From JAICYJ01 sp963766445 (GTDB lineage: Bacteria; Actinomycetota; Thermoleophilia; Gaiellales; JAICJC01): DNA of 64,000 bases. The notes under the pieces were generated by a model. The model was not told the DNA's origin. It searched no databases and was given only the letters and a program-made list of their open reading frames with translations. Shown in pieces: positions 24,990 through 35,330 of this stretch (its first letter is position 1; every line of letters begins with the position of its first letter). Both the position numbers and the translations under genes were made by a program. The DNA lies in NCBI GenBank assembly GCA_963766445.1, contig CAVXZW010000025.1, positions 62,001 through 126,000 of the forward strand, in the 5' to 3' direction.

Positions 24990-25904
24990 GCGCGCAGAGC
25001 TACACGGCCGCCAGCCTCGGTCGACGAGGTGCTGGAGGCGATGGCCGCCGGCGCACGGCCGATCGCCGGCGGCACCGACCTGGTGGTCGGCGCCCGCAGC
25101 GGCAAGGCGCCGCTGCCGGACGCCCTGGTCGCCATCCACAGCGTGTCCGAGCTGCGCGGGATCCGGGAGCAGGACGGCGGACTGGTGCTGGGCGCGCTCG
25201 CCACCCACGCCGACATCGTCGCCTCGAGCACCGCGTGCGAGCTGTTCACCGCCCTGGCGGACGCATCCGCAATCGTGGGCAGCCATGCCACCCGCAACGC
25301 CGGCACCATCGGCGGCAACGTCATGAACGCCTCGCCGGCGATGGAGACCGGCGGCCCGCTGATCTGCTTCGACGCGGTCGCCACGCTGCGCTCGGCGTCG
25401 GGCAGCCGCCGGGTGGCGCTGGCCGACCTGTTCACCGGCCCCGGACGCACCGTGGCCGAGCCCGGCGAGCTGCTGACCGAGCTGGCCATCCCCGCCCCGG
25501 CGGACGGAACCGGCAGCTGCTACGCGCGGCTCGAGTACCGCCGCCAGATGGAGATCGCGATCGTGGGCGCGACCGCGGTGGTCACGCTCGACGGCGGCAC
25601 CGTCCGCGACGCGCGCATCGCCATCACCGCTCTGGCGCCCACCATCCACCGTGTGGCCGAGGCCGAGCAGGCGCTCAACGGCAGCGACGCCTCGGACGCC
25701 GCCGTGCACGCGGCGGCGGATGCGGCGGCGGGCGCCTCGCGGCCGATCTCGGACGTGCGCGGTTCGGCCGACTACCGGCGGGCGATGGCGGCCGTGCTCA
25801 CCCGGCGCGCGATCAGCACCGCGATCGCCCGTGCCCGCGGTGGGCGGTTCCCGATCCCAGCCAGCCCCGCTCTCCACGGTGCGGTCAACGGAGGAGCAGC
25901 ATGA
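24986..25904 (+). CDS. Molybdenum hydroxylase FAD-binding (medium) subunit, frameshifted at the N-terminus
   Basis: About 305 residues with the FAD-binding type 2 fold. GARPIAGGTDLVVGARSG and ATRNAGTIGGNVMNASPAME are the two FAD-pyrophosphate loops, and the CO-dehydrogenase C-terminal domain (YARLEYRRQMEIAIVGATAV) follows. The ATG overlaps the large-subunit stop (ATGA). An extra base near 25014 shifts the frame after MSAQSYTAAS; restoring it gives ...SVDEVLEAMAAG. It transfers electrons from the iron-sulfur subunit to NAD or another acceptor. The stop overlaps the next start. Confidence 0.87.
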
Positions 25905-26382
25905 GGTACGACGCCACCCTGAACGTGAACGGCCGCGCCTACCCGGTCGCGATCGAGCCGGGCCGGAACCTGCTGTCGGTGCTGCGCGGCGAGGTCGGGC
26001 TGACCGGAGCCAAGGAGGGCTGCGACGACTCCGAGTGCGGCGCCTGCATGGTGCTGCTGGACGGCCAGCCGGTCAACTCCTGCTCGTACCTCGCGCTGCA
26101 GGCGGACGGCCGCGAGATCGTCACCATCGAGGGCCTGGCCGGCGCAGCACGGTGAGCTGCACCCACTGCAGCAGGCCTTCCTCGACCAGGGCGGCGTCCA
26201 GTGCGGGTTCTGCACCCCCGGCATGCTGATCTCGGCAAAGGCGCTGCTCGACCGCAACCCCTCGCCCGACGAGGACGAGATCCGCCTGGCGCTTTCCGGC
26301 AACCTCTGCCGCTGCACCGGCTACTCGGGCATCGTGCGCGCGGTGCAGGCGGCGGCCGCGCAGCTCGCGGAACCACGTCTAG
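25901..26382 (+). CDS. Molybdenum hydroxylase iron-sulfur (small) subunit, frameshifted
   Basis: About 160 residues with two [2Fe-2S] sites. The plant-ferredoxin-type site is CDDSECGACMVLLDGQPVNSC and the all-helical site is GVQCGFCTPGMLISAKALLD with NLCRCTGYSGIVRAV. An extra base near 26148 separates the two domains; restoring it gives GADGELHPLQQAF. A second indel near 26370 is needed for the frame to reach the TAG at 26380-26382, which shares a CTAG with the convergent PLP enzyme. It is the last gene of the operon. Confidence 0.87.
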
Positions 26383-27456
26383 GTTCGCAGGCCGCGCGCG
26401 GCCACCGGCCAGACCGCCTCGACCCGGCCGTCGCGCACCGCGAACAGCTGGTCGCTGAGGTTGACCGTGGTGCAGACGTGGGCGGGATGAAACGCGATCC
26501 GCTCGCCCACCGCCACCGGCCGTGAGGTGCGCCCGACGCCGTGCTCCTCGGTCAGCCCGTCCAGCACGATCGACCCGTCCACGCTGCGGGCGACCATGCG
26601 CCCGCCGTCGTCGAGCACGACGTCGCCGGAGAACGTCTTCGACCCGCCGTCCACCGTCACCCGCCCCTCGCGGTTGCTGCTGACCACCGTGGTCAGGATC
26701 GAGAGCGCCACGTCCTGCGGTCGGGCCGACCCGTTCCCCAGCTGCATCAGGTCGTTGAACACGTAGGTGCCGGCCCGCACCTCGGTCACCCCCGGCACCG
26801 CGGCAACCGAGCGGCCGGTGGGCGTGCTGCCGGCCGCCGCTTCGTCCAGGCCCAGCCGCCGCGCGGCCGCCACCACCGTCTCGCCCTCCTCGCGGCCGGA
26901 CGCGGCCGCGTCGCCGTCGCCGCCGGCATAGCTGATGCTCCGGTAGCTGGTGATGCCGCGCAGGCGCAGCCCGGGCAGCTCGCCGCACCCGGTCGGCCAG
27001 CGCGTCGACCTGCGCAGGGTCGCCGGCGGGCACGCCGCAGCGGCCGAGGCCGGTGTCGAGGTCGACGAAGACGCCCAGCTCGGCGCCCTCGGCCACGGCC
27101 GCGCTCGACAGCCGCTGGGCAGCCGCGTGGTTCTCGACGTTCACCCCGATGCGCGCCCGCGCAGCCAGCCGCGCCAGCCGCGCGCAGGCCTGCTCCGCCA
27201 CCACCGGGTAGGCGACGACCACGTCGTCGAAGCCGGCATCGACGTACAGCTCGGCCTCCGAGACCTTGGCCGTGGTGATGCCGGCGGCACCGGCCGCGAG
27301 CTGCATCCGGGCGATCTCGAGCGTCTTGTGGGTCTTGATGTGCGGCCGAAAACGGACCCCGTGCGCGGTCACCGCGTCCTGCCAGCTGCGCAGATTCCGC
27401 TCGAGACGGTCCAGATCGACCACCAGACACGGTGTTTGCAGCTCATCGGGCGCCAT
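26379..27456 (-). CDS. D-threonine aldolase / D-serine dehydratase-like PLP enzyme, frameshifted
   Basis: About 358 residues of the fold-type III (alanine racemase-like N-terminus) family. LQTPCLVVDLDRLERNLRSW, then RFRPHIKTHKTLEIARMQL contains the PLP lysine. LGVFVDLDTGLGRCGV, GVTEVRAGTYVFND, and the C-terminal zinc-type motif RIAFHPAHVCTTVNLSDQL follow. The His/Cys pair there is characteristic of D-threonine aldolase and D-serine dehydratase. An indel near 26987 joins two frames. ATG 27456 follows TAGGGT at exactly 6 nt, so it is leaderless. Confidence 0.87.
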
Positions 27457-27462
27457 CCACCA

Positions 27463-27468
27463 ACCCTA
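27463..27468 (-). promoter_or_regulatory. Leaderless -10 element (TAGGGT)
   Basis: TAGGGT on the minus strand, exactly 6 nt before the ATG at 27456. Confidence 0.6.
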
Positions 27469-27507
27469 CAGGCACCATTCCGCAGCGCCGATAGATACCC
27501 GCTCACG

Positions 27508-29308
27508 ATGGTGTTACGGCGCTTCCTCATCATGTTGGTGATCGGCGGCCTGCTCGCGGGTGCCTCGGCGGCCGGGTACTACGTGGGCGGAAACGGTCAG
27601 GCGACGGCCCAGCGGGCATCGATCGTGCGGCAGGTCGGCCGCCGGCTGCACAACAAGGACACGGCCGGGGCGCGGCGCGTGCTTGCGCAGGCGCTCGACT
27701 CCGGCGCGATCACGGGTGCCGAGCTGCGGGCGCGGAACGGGCATGTGACGACCGTCGGCGGTGGGGTGTCCGGCGCAGGCCGGCGCGGTACCGCTTCCCC
27801 GCGGTGCGACGCTGCGCCTGAGCACGAAGCCGCCGCTTTCCGGCCTCGCGCAGCTCGAGATCGTGATCGCGGGACTGCTGCTGGTGGTGGCCGCCGCAGC
27901 CGCCATGGCGATCGCGATCGCGCGCCTGCTGCCGCACCTGCGCCGCCCGCAGCTGCCGGCCCGCAAGCCCAGGAAGGCGCCGCGGCTGCCGGCCACACCC
28001 GCGCTCGACACCGAGTACCTGGCCCGCCACGACGCGCTCACCGGGCTGCCCAACCGGGTGCTGCTGCGCGAGGAGGCCCAGCGCCTGATCATGCGCCTGA
28101 ACGGCGACGCGATGGCGCTGATCCTGATGGACCTGAACGAGTTCAAGGAGGTGAACGACACGCTCGGGCACTTCGCCGGCGACCAGCTGCTGCGCCAGGT
28201 CGGCGAGCGCCTGGCCGGGTTCACCACCGAGAGCACGCTCGTAACCCGGCTGGGGGGCGACGAGTTCGCAATCCTGCGCAGCCAGGCCGACGCCGTCACG
28301 GCCGAGCAGCTGGCGATGCGCGTCGGCGAGTCGCTGCGCCGCCCCTTCCTCGTCTCCGGCATGACGCTCGAGATCGACGCCAGCATGGGCATCGCCCTGG
28401 CGCCTGTGCACGCGTCCGACTACGACGGGCTGCTGCAGCGGGCCGACAGCGCCATGTACGCGGCCAAGCGAAACCACACCGGCATCGCGATGCACACCCG
28501 CGAGCAGGAGGCCGACAACTCGCAGAAGCTGGCGCTCGCCTCCGACCTGCGCCGTGCCATCGAGGGCGGCCAGCTGAGCCTCTACTACCAGCCCAAGGCA
28601 ACCCTCCGCACCGGGGACATCTCCGGCGTCGAGGCGCTGGTCCGGTGGAAGCACCCCGACCGCGGCATGATCAGCCCCGATCAGTTCATCCCGCTGGCCG
28701 AGCGCAGCGGGTTGATCAACCTGCTCTCGATGTGGGTGCTGAAGACCGCGCTGCGCCAGGTCGCCGACTGGAAGCGCATGGGCCTCGTGATGCCGGTGTC
28801 GGTCAACCTCTCGGCCCGCGACCTGATCGACGTGCGGCTGCCCGACGAGATCGAGGCGGCCTTGCACGAGGCCAACGTGGCGTCCGAGCTGCTGGAGGTG
28901 GAGATCACCGAGAGCGTGCTGACCGCCGACCCGGCCCGCGCGCGCGCCATCGTCACGCGCATCGGCGAGCTCGGCCCGACCACCACCATCGACGACTTCG
29001 GCGCCGGCTACTCGAGCCTCGCCTACCTGAAGAACCTGCCCGTGCATGCGCTCAAGATCGACCGCTCGTTCGTGCTGGGGATGACCGACAACGAGCACGA
29101 CGCCACCATCGTGCACGCCGTGGTCGACCTCGCCCACAACCTCGGCCTGCGGGTCGTGGCGGAGGGCGCCGAGGACATGGCGGTGTGGGAGCGCCTGCGG
29201 CTGGCCGGCTGCGACGAGGTGCAGGGATTCGTGCTGGCGCAGCCGATGCCGTCCGCCCAGGCAACGGACTGGCTCTCGCGCCGGCGCGAGAGCTCGAACG
29301 CAGCCTGA
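27508..29308 (+). CDS. GGDEF-EAL cyclic-di-GMP protein with N-terminal sensor, frameshifted
   Basis: About 600 residues. An N-terminal membrane segment (FLIMLVIGGLLAGASAAGYYVG) is followed by a short extracellular part and a second membrane segment (QLEIVIAGLLLVVAAAAAMA); an extra base near 27780 lies between them. A GGDEF domain follows: HDALTGLPNRVLL, MDLNEFKEVNDTLGHFAGD and the active motif LGGDEFAIL. Then comes an EAL domain with ISGVEALVRWKHPDRG, VEITESVL, DDFGAGYSSLAYLKNLPV, LKIDRSFV and VVAEGAED. Both active sites look intact, so it may make or break cyclic di-GMP. It is divergent from the PLP enzyme gene. Confidence 0.9.
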
Positions 29309-29317
29309 GCCGGCGGC

Positions 29318-29323
29318 TATGCT
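29318..29323 (+). promoter_or_regulatory. Leaderless -10 element (TATGCT)
   Basis: TATGCT exactly 6 nt before the GTG at 29330. Confidence 0.6.
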
Positions 29324-29329
29324 GGCGGC

Positions 29330-30340
29330 GTGCTCTACGACCGCCTTGCCGATCTGCCGATCGACCTCGAGCACTACCGGCTGGAGCGGCGCGAGACACA
29401 GGTCTCGAGCGAGTTCACCCGCGTGACAACGCTGGTGGTGATGGAGGGCGCCGGCCACACGGGCGTGGGCGAGGACGTCACCTACACCGCCGGCGACCAC
29501 GACGGCTTCCCGGCCGACCTGCCGCTGGCCGGACGGCACAGCCTGGACGAGCTGTCGCAACTGATCGACCCCCACGACCTGTTCCCGGGCACCCCGCCGG
29601 AGATGGGCGCGTCCCGGGACTACCGCCGCTGGGCGTTCGAGAGCGCGGCGCTCGACCTGGGGCTGCAGCAGGCGGGACGGTCGCTGGCCGACGCGGCCGG
29701 GCGCGAGGCGCGGCCGGTGCGGTTCGTGCTCTCGACGCGGGGCGAGATCGGCCCCTGGCTCGAGTTCGACCCGCGGCTCGAGTTCAAGCTCGACCCCGAG
29801 CCGACGTGGGACGAGCCGCTGATCGAGACGCTGGCCGCCTCCGGCCGCGTGCGCGTGCTCGACTTCAAGGCCTACTACACGGGCACCCCGGTGGACGTGG
29901 TTCCCGATCCGGTGCTCTATCGGATGCTGGCCGAGCGCTTCCCCGAGGCCGTGATCGAGGACGCCGCGCTGGACGGCGAATGCCGCGAGGCGCTGTCGGG
30001 CGCGCTCGACCGCCTCAGCTTCGACGCGCCCATCCACTCGCTGGCCGACGTCGATGCGCTGCCGGTGGATCCGCGCTGGATGAACATCAAGCCGTCCCGC
30101 TTCGGGAGCGTGCGGCGCCTGCTGGAGTGCATCGAGGCCTGCGAGCAGCGCGGCATCCGCATGTACGGCGGCGGCCAGTTCGAGCTCGACCGCGGGCGCT
30201 CGCAGATCCAGACGCTGGCCAGCGTGTTCTACGCGGACACGCCCAACGACGTGGCCCCGTCCGACTACAACCTGGGCGTGCCCCGCGACGACCTGCCGCG
30301 CAGCCCGCTGCCGGCGTCAACCGCCGTCGGCTTCGGGTGA
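29330..30340 (+). CDS. Enolase-superfamily enzyme (muconate cycloisomerase / mandelate racemase type)
   Basis: A 336-residue protein with the enolase-superfamily barrel. EFKLDPEPTW and VLDFKAYYTG stand where the first Lys and Asp lie, AVIEDAALDGECREALSGAL carries the Glu ligand, WMNIKPSRFGSVRRLLECIE carries the second Lys, and GIRMYGGGQFELDRGRSQIQ covers the last strand. It probably abstracts a proton alpha to a carboxylate; the specific substrate is unknown. The GTG start follows TATGCT at 6 nt, so it is leaderless. No frameshift. A terminator hairpin follows at 30466-30488. Confidence 0.8.
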   Translation: MLYDRLADLPIDLEHYRLERRETQVSSEFTRVTTLVVMEGAGHTGVGEDVTYTAGDHDGFPADLPLAGRHSLDELSQLIDPHDLFPGTPPEMGASRDYRRWAFESAALDLGLQQAGRSLADAAGREARPVRFVLSTRGEIGPWLEFDPRLEFKLDPEPTWDEPLIETLAASGRVRVLDFKAYYTGTPVDVVPDPVLYRMLAERFPEAVIEDAALDGECREALSGALDRLSFDAPIHSLADVDALPVDPRWMNIKPSRFGSVRRLLECIEACEQRGIRMYGGGQFELDRGRSQIQTLASVFYADTPNDVAPSDYNLGVPRDDLPRSPLPASTAVGFG

Positions 30341-30465
30341 GATGGTCGGTCGGCATTCTCGCAAGCTTGGCCGCTGCGTTCGGTCTGAGGTCAGCGACGG
30401 TTGGGGTGGCTACGGCTGCGAACTCGCCCGCGTCCGTGATCTGCGTGATCGCGGATCACTCCACC

Positions 30466-30488
30466 GGCGCAAGGCACAGCCTTGCGCC
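30466..30488. terminator. Bidirectional terminator hairpin
   Basis: GGCGCAAGG, loop CACAG, CCTTGCGCC: a perfect 9-bp stem between the convergent enolase-superfamily and methyltransferase genes, 7 bases past the latter's stop. A second palindrome, GTGATC-GCG-GATCAC, lies at 30445-30459. The remaining 100 bases after the enolase-superfamily stop show no convincing gene. Confidence 0.65.
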
Positions 30489-30494
30489 TGGACA

Positions 30495-31173
30495 TCACGA
30501 AGAGCCGACCAACCATCTGGACGCCACGAAGATCACGTCCGCCGGGCCGCGGGCGACGTCGACCGTGACGGTGCGCACCACGGCGAACCGCTCGCGCAGC
30601 CGGCGCTCGAACTCGAGGATCGGGCGCCGACGCCCACACCGCCAGGCGGCCACCCGGCCGCAGCAGCCCCGCCAGCGACTCGAGGCCGTCGTCGCTGTAG
30701 AGCTCCGCGTTGGCCTCGTGCACCAGCCAGCCGGGCCCGTTGTCGACGTCCAGGCAGATGGCGTCGAACTCACCGCCCAGCCGGCCCAGCTGCCGGCGCA
30801 GGTCGCCCACCACCAGCCGCACGCGGTGGTCGTCCACGCCGTGGCGGTTGAGGCGGCGCAGGTGGGTGCCGGCCCACTCGACCACGGCCGGCTCGAGCTC
30901 GATCACGACCACGTCCGAGACGCGGTCGCCGCGCAGCGCCTCGTCCAGCGAGAAGCCGACGCCGAGGCCGCCCAGCAGCAGCCGGGCGTCCGCCAGCCCG
31001 GCCAGCGCCTCGCGCACCAGCGCCCGCTCCGAGCGGCCGTCGCGCGTGTCCATCATGAACGTGCCGTTCGCGATCACCTCGTGGTGGGAGCCGGCGCGGC
31101 GCAGCACCAGCTCGCCACGCGGCGTGTCCCGCCGGTCGACCACCACCGGACGGCTGTGGTCGCCGCTAGCCAT
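30495..31173 (-). CDS. Spermidine-synthase-like SAM-dependent methyltransferase fold protein, frameshifted
   Basis: About 225 residues. LLLGGLGVGFSLDEALRG is the nucleotide-binding loop, VVVIELEPAVVEWAGTHL carries the acidic residue, and VRLVVGDLRRQLGRLGGEFDAICLDVDN is the next strand and acidic loop. This is typical of spermidine synthase/polyamine aminopropyltransferase-like proteins, many of which are methyltransferases of unknown target. An extra base near 30630 breaks the C-terminus; restored it reads PEFERRLRERFAVVRTVTVD to the TAG at 30495. It overlaps the amidase stop by 8 bases, so it is the second gene of that operon. Confidence 0.78.
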
Positions 31174-32606
31174 CGGACACGTGCAGGGGCGGCACCCGCG
31201 CCGCCCACGGCAGCGCCTGCTCCAGCTGGGCGGCGACGCGCAGCAGCGTGGCCTCGGCCCCCACCCGGCCGACCAGCTGCATCCCGATCGGCAGCCCCTG
31301 CTCGCTCATGTGCAGCGGCAGGCTGATGGCCGGCTGGCCGGAGGCGTTGAACACCGGCAGGAACGACTCCAGATGCGCCCACGAGCCGAACAGCTGCTTC
31401 GGCTCGAGCTCCTCGTCCGGCCGGTAGGTGCCGAGCCTGGCGGGCAGCGCTCCCAGCGTGGGGGTCAGCAGCAGGTCGTAGTCCTGGAAGAAGCCGCGCA
31501 CCTGCCGGCTCACGTACCCCGCCGAGTCGATCGCGTTCAGCAGCTCGCCGACCTTCACGGCGCGGCCGAACTCGACCATGCGGAAGGTGGGGAGCTCGAG
31601 GTTGTCGGGGCTCGGCTCGCGGCCCACCGCCTGGGCGAACCCGTCGACGGTCTGGGCGGTGGTGGACGACCAGATCACGGTCATCGCGTCCAGGAACTGC
31701 TCCCACGAGAACTGCGGCGAGGCCTCGACCAGCTCGTGCCCGAGGCCGGACAGCAGCGTCGCCGTGGCCTCGCAGGCGGCCCGGATCTCGGCCACCACCT
31801 CGGCGCCGGACCACGGCTGCCAGCAGACGGCGATGCGGAGCGGGCCCGGCTGCAGGTGCAGCTGGTCGAGCCAGCCGCCATCGGGCGGACCCGGCAGCGT
31901 GAAGGGCTCGCCCGGGATACGGCGCGGCCAGCTCATCCAGGCAGGCGGCGGTGTCGCGCAGCGACCGGGTCAGCACGTGGTGCACGGCCCAGCCCAGCAG
32001 CGGCTCGCCCGCGGCCGGCGCCCAGGTGACACGACCCCGCGAGGTCTTCAGGCCCACCACCCCGCAGGCGGATGCCGGGATCCTGATCGAGCCGCCGCCG
32101 TCCGAGCCGGTCGCGATCGGCACGATCCCCGCGCCCACCGCGGCGCCCGATCCGCCGCTCGAGCCGCCGGCCATGTGGTCGCCGCTCCAGGGCGTGCTGG
32201 TGGGGCCGCAGGCGATCGTCTCGGTCGTGCCCATCACCCCGAACTCGGAGGTGGTGGCGCGGCCGACCGGCACCATGCCGCAGGCCCGGACCCGTCGCAC
32301 CAGCTCCGACTGCACCTGCGCCACCCACCCCTCGGCCAGGCGGCTGCCAGCCTCGGTCGGCCGGCCGGCGTCGCCGTGGAACAGATCCTTCAGCAGCACC
32401 GGGACGCCGTGGAACGGCCCCGGCTCCGCGGCCTCGGCCGACTCCACCGCATCGTCGTACAGCCCCGCGATCGCGCCCAGGCGAGGCTCGGTCCGTTCCG
32501 CCCCGCGCACGGCCAGATGGGCCAGCTCGGCCGGCGTCACCTGCCCCTCCCGCACGAGCTCGGCCAGCGCCAGACCGTCGTGCGCGGCGTACTCCTCGAG
32601 TCGCAT
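31166..32606 (-). CDS. Amidase (amidase-signature family), frameshifted
   Basis: About 479 residues. Catalytic Lys in VPVLLKDLFHGDAGRPTEAG, the signature MAGGSSGGSGAAVGAGIVPI (cis-Ser region), nucleophile Ser in ATGSDGGGSIRIPASACGVV, and GLKTSRGRVTW. An extra G near 31928 splits the gene in its second half; the C-terminal SLPLHMSEQGLPIGMQLVGR motif is intact. It hydrolyses an amide bond; the substrate is unknown. ATG 32606 follows TAGGCT at exactly 6 nt, so it is leaderless. It is cotranscribed with the methyltransferase. Confidence 0.88.
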
Positions 32607-32612
32607 CGGCGG

Positions 32613-32618
32613 AGCCTA
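32613..32618 (-). promoter_or_regulatory. Leaderless -10 element (TAGGCT)
   Basis: TAGGCT on the minus strand, 6 nt before the amidase ATG at 32606. Confidence 0.6.
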
Positions 32619-32649
32619 GACAGAGCCGGCGGTCACCGCGTCGCGGGGG

Positions 32650-32676
32650 TTGATCGGCCGGGTGCGCAAGTACAAT
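32650..32676 (+). promoter_or_regulatory. Near-consensus promoter (TTGATC-15-TACAAT)
   Basis: TTGATC at 32650-32655 and TACAAT at 32671-32676, the closest to a textbook promoter in the window. The hexamer ends exactly 6 nt before ATG 32683, which fixes that start and implies a leaderless mRNA. Confidence 0.65.
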
Positions 32677-32682
32677 ATGGGG

Positions 32683-33772
32683 ATGAGCGCCGATGTGCCC
32701 CGCCGCGGGGAGGACGACGGGCCGCGCGCCACGGCCGTCACCTTCCGCTCGGTCGTCGAGGAGCGACCGGGCCAGAGGCTGCGCGAGCTGTTCGACCTGT
32801 GGTGGCCCGCCTACCGGCGCTGGTTCCTGCGCGACGGCGAGCAGGAGCGATCCTCGTACGCCGGCTGCCTGCGCGCCGTGCGCACGCACGTCCCCGAGCT
32901 GGTGCCCGCCTACGAGGGCCTGGTCGAGCTGGTCGGCGGCGGCGACCTGGAGGCGCGGTTCCTGTCGCTGTGGGATCCGCCGCCGTTCCTGGCGGCCTGC
33001 TCGCTGGCGGCCTGGACGCGCGACGGCAACCCGTCGCTCCTGCGCAGCTACGACTACGCCCCGGCCCTGTGCGAGACGACGCTGCTCACCACCACCATCT
33101 CGACGCGGCGCACGATGGCGATGAGCGACTGCCTGTGGGGCGCGCTGGACGGCGTCAACGAGGACGGCCTGGCGGTGGCGCTGGCCTTCGGCGGGCGCCG
33201 TGACGGTCGGCCGCGGCTTCGCCGTGACGCTGCTGCTGCGCTACATGCTGGAGCAGTGCGCGGACGTGCCGCAGGCGCTCGAGGCTGTGGCGGCGGTGCC
33301 GGTCAACCTGTCGTACAACATCGCCCTGGTGGACGCCTCCGGTCAGGCGGCGCTGGTGCGGGTGGCGCCGGATCGGGCGCCGGTGATCGAGCACGGCGGG
33401 GTCTGCGCCGGCAACCGGCAGGGAGCCACCGAGTGGCCCGAGCACGCGGCCATGACCGGGACCGAGCGGCGCGAAGCGGTGCTGGCCGACGCCCTGGCCG
33501 ACCCGGCGATGACGATCGACCGGCTGGAGCAGGTGTTCCTGAGCGAGCCGGTGCAGCGCGACCCGGCCGAGCACACGTGGGGCACGGTCTACACGGCCCG
33601 CTACGACACCCGCGAGCGCAGCGTGCGGCTGCTGTGGCCGGACGACGTCTGGACGGTGCGCATGGCCGACGCGGAGAACGGCCGGCGGCTGCGCGATACG
33701 CGGGTGCTGATGCCGCCGCTGCTGCAGCGCGAGCGCGAGATCCCGCACACGCCGCAGGTGATCTTCGCCTGA
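32683..33772 (+). CDS. C45-family (acyl-CoA:6-aminopenicillanic acid acyltransferase-like) Ntn hydrolase, frameshifted
   Basis: About 363 residues resembling the C45 autoproteolytic acyltransferases. Helical N-terminal half (RLRELFDLWWPAYRRWFLRD), then FLAACSLAAWTRDGNPSLLR with a candidate nucleophile Cys and SYDYAP, TTISTRRTMAMSDCLWGALDG, and after the indel NLSYNIALVDASGQAALVRV and GGVCAGNRQGATEWPEH. Such enzymes cleave themselves before a Cys and then hydrolyse or transfer acyl groups. An extra base near 33192 splits the gene. Start ATG 32683 is chosen on the TACAAT promoter 6 nt upstream. Confidence 0.75.
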
Positions 33773-33808
33773 GCCCGCGCGGGCCTTGATGGCCGTGGCG
33801 CGCACCTG

Positions 33809-33814
33809 TAGCGT
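33809..33814 (+). promoter_or_regulatory. Leaderless -10 element (TAGCGT) upstream of the ATP-grasp gene
   Basis: TAGCGT exactly 6 nt before an ATG at 33821. That ATG either opens a 9-codon frame ending in the GTGA that starts the ATP-grasp gene, or is the real start of that gene if one G is missing from the G-run at 33833-33837. Confidence 0.5.
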
Positions 33815-33846
33815 TGCCGGATGGCGTCAACAGGGGGACACCGCCG

Positions 33847-35319
33847 GTGACACCTGGCAAGGGGATTGTGGCGAAGCGCTCCGCACGGCCGAAGCTGCGC
33901 GGTCTCAGCGACGTCTACCAGTTCGCCCGCTCCAGCCGCACGCCGATCTACTTCGTCTCCCCGACCGCCTACAACGTGCTCGGCATCGACCAGTGGGTGG
34001 GGGCGTTCGAGTACATCACCTACTTCGACTCGTTCGACGGCCACCACCCGCACGTGTTCGTGCCGCACAGCGAGGGGGCGCGCGACTTCGGCTCGTTCGA
34101 GGACGTGAACACCTACCTGCTGGGCCACAAGCAGGTGGCCGACCGCGTGCACGCACGGGGCGGGGGCAAGGTGCTGTTCGTCATGTTCGACTCCGACACC
34201 GAGGAGCTGGCCGGCGAGCTGGGGCTCGACATCGCGCTGCCGCCGCGGGCGCTGCGCGAGCACGTCGACTCCAAGATCACGACGACGCAGCTGGCCGGCG
34301 AGGCCGGCATCGAGTGCGCGCCCAACGTGCTGGCCCGGGCCAGGAGCTTCAAGCAGCTGATGGAGCGGGCCCGCAAGGCCAAGCTCGGCACCGACCTGGT
34401 CGTGCAGACGCCCTACGGCGACTCCGGCCGCACCACGTTCTTCATCACCAACGAGGAGCAGTGGGACGAGCACTCCGAGAAGCTTGACGGCGAGGAGCTC
34501 AAGATCATGCGCCGGATCGAGCACCTGCCGGGCACGGTGGAGGCCTGCGCCACCAGGCACGGCACGCTGGTGGGGCCGATCCAGACCGACATCACCGGCT
34601 TCGAGGAGCTGACCCCGTACCGCGGCGGCTGGTGCGGCAACGACGTGTTCCCCGGGGTGTTCGACAAGCCCACGCGTGACTCGATCCGGGCGATGGCGCG
34701 CAAGCTCGGCGACACGCTCTACGCGCACGGCTACAGCGGCGTGTTCTGCGTCGACTTCCTGGTCGAGAACGGCAGCGGCGAGGTCTACCTGGGCGAGATC
34801 AACCCGCGCATCTCCGGCGCCAGCCCGCTCACCAACCTGCTCACGTCCAAGTACGGCGGGGTGCCGCTGTTCCTGTTCCACCTGCTCGAGTTCCTGGACG
34901 TGGACTGGGAGGTCGACCTGAAGAAGCTGCAGAAGCGGTGGGAGACCTACGACGAGTGGAGCCAGCTGGTGCTGAAGCAGACCGACGACGCGGTCGAGAA
35001 GATCACCCGCGCCCCGTCCAGCGGGCTCTGGCAGATGCGCGAGGACGGCACCATCGAGTTCGTGCGGCTGGTGACCACATGGCACACGGTCGGGCACGAC
35101 GACGAGGCCTTCTACCTGCGCGTCTACGGCACCGACGAGTACCGCTACAAGGGCGGCGACCTGGGCGTGATCGTGACCCGCGGGCGGATGCAGACCGACG
35201 ACCGGCAGCTGACCGACCGCGCGAAGGCCTGGTCGAAGGGCATCACGTCGCTGTTTCACGGCACGCCGGCCGATCACGCGGTGCCGATGCCGGATCCGAT
35301 CTACACCAAGTGGTTCTAG
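33847..35319 (+). CDS. ATP-grasp (biotin-carboxylase-like) ligase
   Basis: 490 residues from GTG 33847. SDVYQFARSSRTPIYFVSPT opens the N-terminal domain. The ATP-grasp region has LREHVDSKITTTQLAGEAGI, LVVQTPYGDSGRTTFFITNE (glycine-rich/ATP loop), KIMRRIEHLPGTVEACATRH and the metal-binding end GVFCVDFLVENGSGEVYLGEINPR (split here only for length; E and N ligands in GEINPR). It joins a carboxylate to an amine or thiol; the substrate is unknown. A C-terminal extension of about 140 residues is unusual. The true start may be ATG 33821 (MASTGG...) if a G is missing. It is followed 11 bases on by a GST gene. Confidence 0.82.
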   Translation: MTPGKGIVAKRSARPKLRGLSDVYQFARSSRTPIYFVSPTAYNVLGIDQWVGAFEYITYFDSFDGHHPHVFVPHSEGARDFGSFEDVNTYLLGHKQVADRVHARGGGKVLFVMFDSDTEELAGELGLDIALPPRALREHVDSKITTTQLAGEAGIECAPNVLARARSFKQLMERARKAKLGTDLVVQTPYGDSGRTTFFITNEEQWDEHSEKLDGEELKIMRRIEHLPGTVEACATRHGTLVGPIQTDITGFEELTPYRGGWCGNDVFPGVFDKPTRDSIRAMARKLGDTLYAHGYSGVFCVDFLVENGSGEVYLGEINPRISGASPLTNLLTSKYGGVPLFLFHLLEFLDVDWEVDLKKLQKRWETYDEWSQLVLKQTDDAVEKITRAPSSGLWQMREDGTIEFVRLVTTWHTVGHDDEAFYLRVYGTDEYRYKGGDLGVIVTRGRMQTDDRQLTDRAKAWSKGITSLFHGTPADHAVPMPDPIYTKWF

Positions 35320-35330
35320 GAGGCGGAACC

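Noticed and set aside
30337..30640. Plus-strand frame beginning GTG with a signal-peptide-like stretch (SVGILASLAAAFGLRSA) right after the enolase-superfamily stop
   Set aside because: Its codons lack the strong GC third-position bias of real genes here, it runs through a terminator hairpin, and it continues antisense into the methyltransferase gene.
26950..31326. Very long plus-strand open frame across several genes
   Set aside because: Only its short part at 27508-27780 is real (N-terminus of the GGDEF-EAL protein). The rest is a shadow in another frame.
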